Below, piece by piece: positions 1 through 7,047 of a stretch of DNA of 21,262 bases. A program made the translations under genes and the position numbers. The DNA is taken from NCBI GenBank assembly GCA_945787295.1, contig CALZHQ010000086.1:1-21262 (forward strand), in the 5' to 3' direction. The DNA comes from an uncultured Desulfuromonadales bacterium. GTDB lineage: Bacteria > Desulfobacterota > Desulfuromonadia > Desulfuromonadales > Geopsychrobacteraceae. The stretch's first letter is position 1; the number at the start of each line of letters is the position of its first letter. The notes below the pieces were generated by a model, which searched no databases, was not told where the DNA came from, and saw only the letters and a program-made list of their open reading frames with translations.

Positions 1-15
1 CTAGCTCCGTATCAA

Positions 16-161
16 AAGTCAGATCAAAAATGGCCCTTCCGCTAAGTTGCTGATATTACAGCAAAGGGAAAGGGCCGATTTTGTGTTCCAAATGTCGGGG
101 GCCGTGAGATTAACTCACTCCATTTTAGACTGGATAAAGTCTATTTCGTTGGAGGCGATTC
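16..161. repeat. Hairpin-rich repeat, left copy
   Basis: This stretch shares two blocks with 1758-1842. Block one is AAGTCAGATCAAAAATGG (16-33). Block two (104-161) starts GTGAGA and contains the palindrome TAGACT-ggataa-AGTCTA (126-143), ending GGCGATTC. The left copy carries about 70 nt between the blocks, which fold as a hairpin: outer arms GGCCCTT (32-38) and AAGGGCC (70-76), inner arms TTGCTG and CAGCAA. I see no convincing gene here. Ends of insertion sequences, a MITE or a structured RNA are all possible. Confidence 0.5.
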
Positions 162-221
162 AGTTTCCTCGCTCCATGCAAATGCAAGAAAGAATATCTG
201 CAACTCAACGGGGAAGAACAG

Positions 222-743
222 TCAGTTAGGTGCCCCCAGTACTGCCTTTTGCAATATCAAGTCGGGCAAGGAATCCCTATTTAACGGGTTTACTTCTATT
301 ATCTCTATATCGCTTCTTTGTTTTATCCTTGATATAAACGCGTCTCCGCCAAAAGTTATGGTGCCAACAACCATGTTAGGCGAATCAAGGGCTCTTAATG
401 CGGCTTTTTTGAACGCCTCGGAAAAACACTCCATCTTCCCTATTTCATCCAGGATTATTATGTTGCCATCAATAGGCTGAATCGAAGTAGCAGCAATTGC
501 TTCTATATTTTCAATGCTTACACCGTACCTTCTGACAGTAAAATCGGACTCTATATCCTGATGAGCAAGATAACCTTCTTTCCCGTCAAGGGATCTCATC
601 AGAAACCCAACTCTCTTTTCGCCGACCCTCTCTTCTTCAGTATAAAACCCGTTCGCGGGTATCTGCAGATTATTGATGATCTTCTTTATTACAGTCGTTT
701 TTCCAGAGGAAGGGGCTCCTGTCAGGAATATATTCTTTCTCAT
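222..743 (-). CDS. THEP1-type nucleoside-triphosphatase (NTPase_1 family)
   Basis: A 173-residue P-loop protein, close to the usual size of the THEP1/NTPase_1 family. The Walker A motif GAPSSGKT lies at residues 9-16. The stretch GFYTEE...KRVGF near residues 33-47 is typical of the family, and IIILDEIGKME near 94-104 is the Walker B region. Family members hydrolyse ATP, GTP and other NTPs in vitro; their physiological role is unsettled. The ATG at 743 is preceded by a purine-rich GGGGGTAGG. It lies 77 bp downstream of the cupin gene on the same strand and may be co-transcribed with it. No membrane segment or signal peptide is seen. The family call is firm; the cellular role is unknown. Confidence 0.85.
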   Translation of the reverse strand: MRKNIFLTGAPSSGKTTVIKKIINNLQIPANGFYTEEERVGEKRVGFLMRSLDGKEGYLAHQDIESDFTVRRYGVSIENIEAIAATSIQPIDGNIIILDEIGKMECFSEAFKKAALRALDSPNMVVGTITFGGDAFISRIKQRSDIEIIEVNPLNRDSLPDLILQKAVLGAPN

Positions 744-820
744 TTGCTACCTACCCCCATCTATGCCGCTAATGTTTGGCCCTGTCTGAGCTATTGACAC
801 AACGGTGATGTAATTAATAT

Positions 821-1213
821 CTATTCAAATTCATATTTGACCTCAGTGATGGAATTGGTCGGGAACACGTAAAGCAATCGCAGCACTTCGTTTGTAGTAT
901 TCGATACCCCATGCTCATCCCCACCAGGAACAAAGATCGCGGTTCCCGGACAAACCGCATGTTCCTTACCGGAGATGGTAATGATTCCTTCACCGGATAG
1001 AACGTAATAAACCTCGACATGTGCGTGCTTATGCAAGGAAAGGGTCTGCAATCCTCCCGGTTCAAGCTCAACAATGCCTACCGTAAGATAATCGCTTGGG
1101 GTTCGATCTGCGCTGATCAGTGTGCGCCAGCGCCCTTGTCTACTCTCGGCGTCGTCCCACTGTTCAAATTTGCAGTCCATTTCATGGATCTGAAAAGGGG
1201 CTGTTCGACTCAT
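821..1213 (-). CDS. Single-domain cupin protein
   Basis: A small cytoplasmic beta-barrel protein of the cupin_2 type. Both cupin motifs are visible: the first contains HKHAHVE followed by a Gly (metal-binding His, His and Glu), the second reads PGTAIFVPGGDEHGVSN, with the final metal-binding His. I chose the ATG at 1213 (130 residues) over an upstream in-frame ATG at 1273 because AGGAGA sits nine bases before it and the first 20 residues of the longer form match nothing in the fold. Metal-dependent sugar, hormone-like or small-molecule binding or catalysis is possible, but the substrate cannot be read from the sequence. The THEP1-type NTPase follows on the same strand. Confidence 0.8.
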   Translation of the reverse strand: MSRTAPFQIHEMDCKFEQWDDAESRQGRWRTLISADRTPSDYLTVGIVELEPGGLQTLSLHKHAHVEVYYVLSGEGIITISGKEHAVCPGTAIFVPGGDEHGVSNTTNEVLRLLYVFPTNSITEVKYEFE

Positions 1214-1456
1214 CGGGAAAAATCTCCTCTCCCCTCTAGCCAACATTTCCCTCAGCACGGCAGTGCATGTCATTTGTAACGATTATTACCTTAAAACCTA
1301 TAGCACCATTTGCTGCAAAGTCATGTCCCCTGGAATGAATTCTCGTCCTATTGCAGCGTGGTAGAATTAATGACGTAGCGATCAGAATCGGCGGATGGGT
1401 GGCGAAAAAATCTTTACCATAGCCATCGATGAATTATTCGGGAAGTGGAATTGAAG

Positions 1457-1480
1457 AAGCCCCGGATCTTGCCGGGGCTT
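1457..1480 (-). terminator. Hairpin terminator after the 55-residue ORF
   Basis: A perfect 9-bp stem, AAGCCCCGG / CCGGGGCTT, with a 6-nt loop, starts 8 bases past the stop codon of the minus-strand small ORF. The following tract on that strand is only weakly T-rich (ttcttc), so termination may be inefficient. Confidence 0.55.
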
Positions 1481-1487
1481 ACTTATG

Positions 1488-1655
1488 TCACGCTTTAGGA
1501 TATGTAACCATCTGCATCGCGAACAGAACTGGCTTCGGATGATAACCATATCCATGTCGACTGAGACTGCCGCCTAACCACAACGTTATGACCATGGCGC
1601 AAAATAACGCCAAGGCTAGGAGGATCAGCAGAATCGCACCACCAGGAGTTTTCAC
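1488..1655 (-). CDS. Small single-pass membrane protein, 55 residues
   Basis: I do not recognise this protein. It reads from GTG at 1655 to TGA at 1488. Near residues 7-28 there is one strong hydrophobic helix (AILLILLALALFCAMVITLW), preceded by one Lys and followed by a polar tail with Gly, His and Tyr (SRHGYGYHPKP). A G+C-rich hairpin lies just past its stop, as expected for a monocistronic gene. The ribosome site is weak (TAGG about nine bases upstream). It lies between a cupin gene and a universal stress protein gene on the same strand. The helix pattern and terminator support a real gene; function unknown. Confidence 0.5.
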   Translation of the reverse strand: MKTPGGAILLILLALALFCAMVITLWLGGSLSRHGYGYHPKPVLFAMQMVTYPKA

Positions 1656-1757
1656 GATTTAAACCTATAGATAATTTCTCTTCTTTAGGGGCAAAGACTC
1701 AGGACACATTTATGCCCTGGTCGGCGTGACTACACTTTCTGCTCTGATTTTCGCACA

Positions 1758-1842
1758 AAGTTAGATCAAAAATTGGAGAAGTGAGAATTATATCCCACAC
1801 TAATATGAGACTGGAAAATGTCTATTCGCCAGATGGCGATTC
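1758..1842. repeat. Hairpin-rich repeat, right copy
   Basis: Diverged second copy of the 16-161 element. AAGTTAGATCAAAAATTGG (1758-1776) is followed directly by a GTGAGA...TCCCAC palindrome (1781-1798), AGAC-tggaaaat-GTCT (1808-1823), and TCGCCA-ga-TGGCGA (1826-1839). By eye about three quarters of bases agree with block two of the left copy. Both copies point the same way and enclose three genes. Confidence 0.5.
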
Positions 1843-1888
1843 GCACTCTGACCGACGAACCGCTTACACAACCTACTTTACAGGCCCG

Positions 1889-2716
1889 CTAGTGAGACAT
1901 CAGGACCGGCACCGTCATTGATTCCAGTATCGTTCGTGTCGCCCCACCAAGCACCCATTCGCTGAGACGGGAATGACCGTAACCGCCCATGACGAGGAGA
2001 TCTGCGCTGATATCAGCAGAACGAGATAGGAGTGCATTGCCTACATCAATATCTGCGGCATGCTCCGTCGCTACCTTAACATTGACGCCATGACGAGCAA
2101 GATAATGAACGATGTCATCAACTGCTATGCGACCCTGAGTGTCACGCTTAGGGGAAATGGCGATAAGATTCACGCTGTCGGCTCGCTTTAATAGCGGGAG
2201 CGCGTCAGTGATGGCTCGAGTCGCCTCGCGACTCGCATTCCAAGCGATTAGTATGCGACTACCTATGCTGAGGAAACTGCCTGCATAGGGGAGAATCAAT
2301 ACTGGTCGGCCAGCAGCAAGAACTAACTGCGCAGGAAAATCCTTGCTCATATTTGAATTATCAGAAGAATCTGTTTGGCCAACTATGACCAAATCAGCAT
2401 ATTGAGCCTGCATTGCAATAGCATTGACTGGGAAGTCGATAATGGAACGCCATTCAGTATTTTTGAAACCCACGCTCGATGCTTGATTATAGTAAGCCGC
2501 TTTGGCACAAGCCATTTCCTCTGCAGCGACCTTCTTCTGGGCTTCGCCGATCTCCTGACCCGCTTGCATTAAATAGCCAGGGAGGACGAATGGCTCCTGC
2601 ACATAGATCGCGACCAGATAGGCATCATGTTGCTTTGCCATGCGGATAGCAACTTCATTACACACGGTACTACGGTTACCACGGCCAGCATGAACAAGGA
2701 TCGTCTTATAATCCAT
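1889..2716 (-). CDS. Tandem-domain universal stress protein
   Basis: A cytoplasmic protein with two UspA folds. The first opens MDYKTILVHAGRGN and runs to about residue 140; the second starts near ILIAWNASREATRAI and ends with VMGGYGHSRLSEWVLGGATR, which fits the G-2x-G-9x-G nucleotide-binding signature. The first domain has a weaker version (VIVGQTDSSDNSNMSKDFP), so probably only the C-terminal half binds ATP. The ATG at 2716 (275 residues) is chosen over an in-frame upstream ATG because GAGGGGGAA precedes it closely and the family normally starts just before the first beta strand. Such proteins are typically induced by starvation or oxidative stress. No partner gene is adjacent. Confidence 0.88.
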   Translation of the reverse strand: MDYKTILVHAGRGNRSTVCNEVAIRMAKQHDAYLVAIYVQEPFVLPGYLMQAGQEIGEAQKKVAAEEMACAKAAYYNQASSVGFKNTEWRSIIDFPVNAIAMQAQYADLVIVGQTDSSDNSNMSKDFPAQLVLAAGRPVLILPYAGSFLSIGSRILIAWNASREATRAITDALPLLKRADSVNLIAISPKRDTQGRIAVDDIVHYLARHGVNVKVATEHAADIDVGNALLSRSADISADLLVMGGYGHSRLSEWVLGGATRTILESMTVPVLMSH

Positions 2717-3006
2717 GAGATTCCCCCTCACCTGTCTAGGCAACAATCACTACAATTAATGTGTATCAGAATTTATGGTGGAATCAACTTACGATATTTC
2801 AGAAGCCCATTTGAGAGCTTTGACTGGCACGACATTTTGAAGAGTATTTCAGGGCCACCCTGACCACAGACCTGGTGGTCCTTTACTGGGGCACCCCAAA
2901 CATTAATCATAATTATAAACTTTGCCCTGCTCAGCTTTTTGTATTAAATTATACTATCTTAATTCTCCCGCGAGGGACCTTTCAACCTTCCATAAATGAG
3001 GCTGCA

Positions 3007-3627
3007 ATGTTTTCGTTCTTGAAAAAAATGTGCTTTGCTATTGTTTTATTGCTCTGCGGCTGCGCCACCATGAACAGGTCGGAATGCCTGACGGCCGACT
3101 GGCGCATGATCGGGTTGGAGGACGGGACAATCGGCCGAGAGCTTTCCTATATCGGAAATCATCGTAAAGCCTGTGCCGACCACAATATCAGTCCAGACCT
3201 TGTGCAGTATCAAAAAGGTTATAGTCAGGGACTTCAGCAGTATTGCACCTATACCAAAGGGTATCAGCTGGGCAAGCAGGGAAGCAGCTACAGGAGTGTA
3301 TGCTCTCCTGAGCTGGAAGAGGATTTCCTCGTCGGCTATCAGCACGGCCGGGATATCTACACTGTGACACAAGAGATTAATCGCACAAATTCTTCGATCA
3401 AATCGACGCTCGAACTTCTGGAGGAACTAGACGATGAGATTCTTCACAAAGAGGCGTTGCTTATCAGCAAGGAAACCCCGGTAACAGAACGGATCTTGCT
3501 GCTGGTGGAGATCAAAGATATCCATGACGAAATCAGCGGCCTGGAAGTGGAAATAGCCTTGCTCGAAGAGCAGAAAGCGGACCAGATCAATGAGCGGAAA
3601 ATGCTGGTGCAGCAGTCTCCTTATTGA
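3007..3627 (+). CDS. DUF2799-type lipoprotein with C-terminal coiled coil
   Basis: A 206-residue envelope protein. The N-terminus FSFLKKMCFAIVLLLCGCAT is a lipoprotein signal with a lipobox ending in Cys near residue 19. Residues 25-120 resemble DUF2799: ADWRMIGLEDG, a Cys-rich middle with repeated GYxxG pieces (QKGYSQGLQQYCTYTKGYQLG), then VGYQHGRDIY. Residues 125-200 are heptad-like and acidic, predicting a coiled coil. The ATG at 3007 has GAGG six bases upstream; an open frame extends further 5' to 2875, but without a signal peptide start. It is monocistronic and divergent from the stress gene. The function of DUF2799 is unknown. Confidence 0.75.
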   Translation: MFSFLKKMCFAIVLLLCGCATMNRSECLTADWRMIGLEDGTIGRELSYIGNHRKACADHNISPDLVQYQKGYSQGLQQYCTYTKGYQLGKQGSSYRSVCSPELEEDFLVGYQHGRDIYTVTQEINRTNSSIKSTLELLEELDDEILHKEALLISKETPVTERILLLVEIKDIHDEISGLEVEIALLEEQKADQINERKMLVQQSPY

Positions 3628-3998
3628 ATAGCATTTTTCCCTCCAATTATTCGAAGTCTAGCGGTCGTGATAACCGGCGGCAACGAAAAGGTTCAATTGT
3701 CCCACACCTGTAATATTTGCTCTCCCCATATAACCCAAACGATCAGGCCACATAAGGGCAAGAGACCGAAGTTTGCCCATAATACAATCTACGGATCGTC
3801 GGATTCATCCCTTCATAGCGCCCCCTCTCTCTCTACAAAAAAATACCAGATTTCTCACAAGAGGCGAGCGCATAGAAAAGGCCCGCCGAGGCTCTAGCCA
3901 TTGTCGAGGGGGTGACGTAGGCGAACCAGGGCGGGCAAAAGTATGATAGTAGATTATTGATTTAGGTGCGAAAAATGAAGACGGTGGAACCTATGAAT
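3628..3998. other. Intergenic stretch with a long-loop inverted repeat
   Basis: I find no supported gene here. Short open frames exist on both strands but lack ribosome sites and look like chance. The one structural signal is GCCCGCC (3881-3887) facing GGCGGGC (3930-3936) around a 42-nt G-rich spacer. Read on the minus strand the stem is followed by CTTTTC. It could be a small RNA 3' end or a mobile-element trace. Confidence 0.35.
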
Positions 3999-4031
3999 AA
4001 AAAAGGGTTACAGCGAAAGCCGTAACCCTTT
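3999..4031 (-). terminator. Rho-independent terminator of tRNA-Phe
   Basis: On the minus strand a perfect 10-bp stem, AAAGGGTTAC / GTAACCCTTT, closes a 10-nt loop and runs into a T tract (A run at 3999-4004 on the plus strand). It starts nine bases beyond the tRNA 3' end. Confidence 0.88.
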
Positions 4032-4039
4032 GATATTTA

Positions 4040-4142
<103 letters not shown>

Positions 4143-4155
4143 AAAACGAGACACG

Positions 4156-4184
4156 TTTATAACCAATGGCCCTGTAGCTGTCAA
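4156..4184 (-). promoter_or_regulatory. Sigma-70 promoter of tRNA-Phe
   Basis: Read on the minus strand: TTGACA (4184-4179), a 17-nt spacer, then TATAAA (4161-4156). Both boxes are near consensus. The expected start near 4149 puts the extra tRNA 5' copy inside the transcript. Confidence 0.85.
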
Positions 4185-4223
4185 GGAAAAATGGTTGCAA
4201 AATTAGTGAGATGAGACAAATAG

Positions 4224-4251
4224 TTGCGAGGTTCATTAAGGTTGCTATGCT
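4224..4251 (+). promoter_or_regulatory. Possible promoter of the trehalose cluster
   Basis: TTGCGA, a 16-nt spacer and TATGCT, each matching four of six consensus positions, about 70 bp before the first gene. It diverges from the tRNA promoter. Other AT-rich boxes nearby are equally possible, so this is tentative. Confidence 0.35.
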
Positions 4252-4323
4252 TTATTTTATATTTCAGTAACTTAGCGTTTAGACATGGTTTCAGGTGCAG
4301 AGCGATCGACGAGGAGTGTGGCG

Positions 4324-5004
4324 ATGAACAAGGCTACGGAAGCAACGGTGGACACTGCTTTTCAAGTCAAAGACTGTGCGCTGATCACCCGGATGGCGGG
4401 GATCTCTTCGGTGATGAATCTGCGCGAGTTGCGCGAGCGGTTGGCGGTTTGTCCGCTGGAATCGCTCTATCACCATTTCTGCGAAACCCAGATTCGGCCA
4501 TCCTTTGATGATCCGGAGTTCCGCAATGACTTTGCCGTCTGGGCGGCCCGTTTTCTTGGTGACCGGGTGCTGGCTGAGCGATTAGGCATTCTCAACCCCT
4601 ATGTTTTCAGCAACCTTGAAGCGTTGCGCGAACGGTTGGTGGAAATTGCCGATGAACGGGCCAGCGAGCTGCCGAGCGAGGTCTGGCATCCGGCCAGCGA
4701 AGAATTCCGTTTTATGCGGGCGGCTACAGTAATCTTCGAGACCGGGATGGAGCTGACCTCACTTGAAGAGTTGCGGCAAGCAATACCGAGCATGAGCCAG
4801 AGCAGCATTTACTATCACTTTGTCGAAGCCCGGCGCCGGACCGATGGCCATCTGGATGATTTCAGCTCCTGGCTGCATGGTTTGCCAGAAGAGACGGAGA
4901 CTTTTGAGCAGGGTCTTGCCGGTATCGATTTTTATTTTCTCAACCTGCGTGAGCTGAAGCGTGAGCTCGTGACGCTCTGCAGCCCGGAAGAGGTGACCTT
5001 ATGA
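4324..5004 (+). CDS. DUF5752 family protein with internal duplication
   Basis: A 226-residue soluble protein, likely of the DUF5752 family that is found next to trehalose-type glycosyltransferases. It appears to hold two similar halves: residues about 28-115 (NLRELRERL...SLYHHFCE...NDFAVWAA...NPYVFSNLEALRERL) and 141-222 (SLEELRQAI...SIYYHFVE...DDFSSWLH...DFYFLNLRELKREL). No catalytic motif, signal peptide or membrane segment is seen. The ATG at 4324 is chosen because GAGGAG lies seven bases upstream; the frame stays open to an ATG at 4285 without such a site. Its stop overlaps the next start as ATGA, implying translational coupling. A scaffold or regulator of the glycosyltransferase is a guess. 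Confidence 0.78.
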   Translation: MNKATEATVDTAFQVKDCALITRMAGISSVMNLRELRERLAVCPLESLYHHFCETQIRPSFDDPEFRNDFAVWAARFLGDRVLAERLGILNPYVFSNLEALRERLVEIADERASELPSEVWHPASEEFRFMRAATVIFETGMELTSLEELRQAIPSMSQSSIYYHFVEARRRTDGHLDDFSSWLHGLPEETETFEQGLAGIDFYFLNLRELKRELVTLCSPEEVTL

Positions 5005-6239
5005 TCCGCACACTGCAGCCGTATGAAGATGTTGTCGGTTCGATCGTCATCTCTCAACTGCGCCAGTTTGCCAAGGAACTTTCCGGTGCCAAGGTGGTGC
5101 ATGTCAATTCAACCAAAGTTGGTGGTGGCGTGGCGGAGATCCTTGCCTGGTTGATCCCGCTGATGTGCGATCTGGGCATCGATGCCAGCTGGGAGGTCAT
5201 CGAAGGGAACGAGCCGTTTTTCCATGTCACCAAATCGTTCCACAACGGCCTGCAGGGGGTGGCGGCGCCGCTGACCCACCGGATGATCGAGACCTACGAG
5301 GAGACGGTGGCCGGCAATGCGGAACGCTTGCGGCCGATTCTGGAAGCGGCCGATTTCGTATTTATCCATGATCCACAGCCGGCTCGACTGCTGGAACTCT
5401 GCCCGAAGCGCAAGGGCAAGTGGATCTGGCGCTGTCATATCGACGCCAGTCATCCAAACCGGAGAATCTGGAAATACCTGCAGGGCAAGGTGCAGGGGTA
5501 CGATGCCAGTATCTTTTCGATGCCGGAATTTGCCCAGCCGTTACCCCATCCGCAATTTCTGATTGCGCCGAGCATAGATCCCTTAAGTGAAAAAAACTGC
5601 CCGGTCCCAGACCGGGAGATCGCATCGACCTTACAGCGTTATGACATCCCGGACGATAAACCTTTATTGACCCAGGTCTCCCGCTTCGATCGCTTCAAGG
5701 ACCCGATCGGCGTGATCGAAGCCTTCAAGCTGCTTTCCGAAGTGGTCGATGCTCATCTGCTGCTCGCCGGTGGTGGTGCTACGGATGACCCGGAAGGAGC
5801 GGCTGTGCTGGAAGAAGTGGAAGATGCCGCCAAGGGGGATCCGCGCATTCAGATTCTAATGCTGCCGGGCGATGCCCATCGCACCATCAATGCCCTGCAA
5901 AGGGCCTCGACTCTGGTGCTGCAGAAGTCGTTGCAGGAGGGCTTCGGGCTGACGGTCACCGAGGCGATGTGGAAGGGCAAGCCGGTGATCGGTGGCAATG
6001 TTGGCGGTATCCGCTTGCAGGTACATAATTATCATACTGGCTTTCTGGTCAACACCCCGGAAGGGGCGGCACTACGGATGCGTGAACTGTTGCGCCGACC
6101 GGATACCATCAAGCAGATGGGTGATACCGCCAGGGGCTTTGTCAAGGATAACTTTCTGCTGACCCGCCATCTGCGCGAATATCTGACCCTGATGCTGTCC
6201 CTCCGGCGCGGCATGGCTGACCATTTGTTTGCGGCCTGA
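5001..6239 (+). CDS. GT4 glycosyltransferase, trehalose synthase TreT-like
   Basis: A 412-residue GT-B fold enzyme. The opening VHVNSTKVGGGVAEILAWL, followed by WEVIEGNEPFFHVTKSFHN, is characteristic of the TreT/trehalose-phosphorylase branch of GT4. The C-terminal nucleotide-sugar domain starts near LTQVSRFDRFKDPIGVIEAF and carries the E-x7-E region EGFGLTVTEAMWKGKPVIGG near residues 312-332. Known relatives make trehalose reversibly from NDP-glucose and glucose, or act by phosphorolysis; donor and acceptor cannot be fixed here. Its start overlaps the DUF5752 stop by four bases with AGGTGA just upstream, and otsB begins two bases after its stop. If active it offers a trehalose route independent of OtsA. 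Confidence 0.82.
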   Translation: MIRTLQPYEDVVGSIVISQLRQFAKELSGAKVVHVNSTKVGGGVAEILAWLIPLMCDLGIDASWEVIEGNEPFFHVTKSFHNGLQGVAAPLTHRMIETYEETVAGNAERLRPILEAADFVFIHDPQPARLLELCPKRKGKWIWRCHIDASHPNRRIWKYLQGKVQGYDASIFSMPEFAQPLPHPQFLIAPSIDPLSEKNCPVPDREIASTLQRYDIPDDKPLLTQVSRFDRFKDPIGVIEAFKLLSEVVDAHLLLAGGGATDDPEGAAVLEEVEDAAKGDPRIQILMLPGDAHRTINALQRASTLVLQKSLQEGFGLTVTEAMWKGKPVIGGNVGGIRLQVHNYHTGFLVNTPEGAALRMRELLRRPDTIKQMGDTARGFVKDNFLLTRHLREYLTLMLSLRRGMADHLFAA

Positions 6240-6240
6240 T

Positions 6241-7047
6241 ATGCAACTGTTGAACGCAGCTTTTAATCTGGAACAGTTCTGGAAGTCCTTGCGGCAATCA
6301 GAGCAGTCCCTGCTGATGCTCGACTTCGACGGGACCCTTTCCCCATTCGTCGTCGATCCGAATCTGGCGCGCCCCTATCCCGGTGTCAAGGAGTTGTTGC
6401 AAAACATCCAGACTCATGGTCAGTCGCGGCTGATTGTGATCAGTGGTCGAGAGGTCGATAGCCTGGCGCACTGTTTGGAGCTGGAGCCGGTTCCAGAACT
6501 CTGGGGCTGTCATGGCTGGCAACGCCGGCTGCCCGGAGGACGGACCTTGCAGCGAGGGTTGTCGCATGCCGCGGAAGCGGTGTTGCGTCAGGCAGAACGG
6601 GTGGCCGAAGCTGCGGGTTATGCTTTGAACCTGGAACGCAAGCCGGTGTCGCTGGCACTGCATTGGCGGGGGATGGCGCGAGACAAGGTTGCCCATATGC
6701 AGGAACTGTTTGGTTCCCAGTGGCGCCAGTTGAGCGAAGAGAGTGGTTTGCAATTGCACGGTTTTGATGGTGGCCTCGAATTGCGCTGTGCCGATGTGCA
6801 TAAAGGGACGGCGGTGATTCAGTTGGCCTGCGAAGTTGCTGAAACGACACCGATAGCTTATCTGGGGGATGATCTGACTGATGAGGATGCTTTCAATGCT
6901 ATGGCTGAGCGGGGTTTGAAGGTTCTGGTTCGCGCAGAACAACGTCCTACGGCCGCCGATCTCTGGTTACAGCCACCAGAAGAATTGCTCTGGTTTCTCC
7001 AACAGTGGGCGGTCAACACGAGAGGGGCAGAGAGTGAACCGGCTTGA
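6241..7047 (+). CDS. otsB: Trehalose-6-phosphate phosphatase
   Basis: A HAD-superfamily phosphatase of 268 residues, the normal size, that removes phosphate from trehalose 6-phosphate. Motif I is LDFDGTLS, with the nucleophile and acid Asp near residues 28-30; motif II lies in IVISGRE; motif IV is YLGDDLTDEDAF with the Mg-binding acids. GCHGWQRR and the cap region fit OtsB. The ATG at 6241 follows the preceding stop by one base; an in-frame TTG at 6229 is a less likely start. The gene's end overlaps the otsA GTG start by 14 bp, so the two are coupled. All key residues are present, in contrast to the interrupted otsA beside it. Confidence 0.9.
   Translation: MQLLNAAFNLEQFWKSLRQSEQSLLMLDFDGTLSPFVVDPNLARPYPGVKELLQNIQTHGQSRLIVISGREVDSLAHCLELEPVPELWGCHGWQRRLPGGRTLQRGLSHAAEAVLRQAERVAEAAGYALNLERKPVSLALHWRGMARDKVAHMQELFGSQWRQLSEESGLQLHGFDGGLELRCADVHKGTAVIQLACEVAETTPIAYLGDDLTDEDAFNAMAERGLKVLVRAEQRPTAADLWLQPPEELLWFLQQWAVNTRGAESEPA

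Noticed and set aside
47..229. 60-codon plus-strand open frame at the left edge
   Set aside because: Runs through the hairpin-rich repeat and has no plausible start signal.
2823..2838. Sigma-54-like CTGGCACG followed by TTTTGA
   Set aside because: The -12 element lacks GC at the required spacing, so it would not be a functional -24/-12 promoter.
3667..3897. 76-codon plus-strand open frame
   Set aside because: No ribosome site, low-complexity basic and Ser-rich product, overlaps the inverted repeat; looks like chance.
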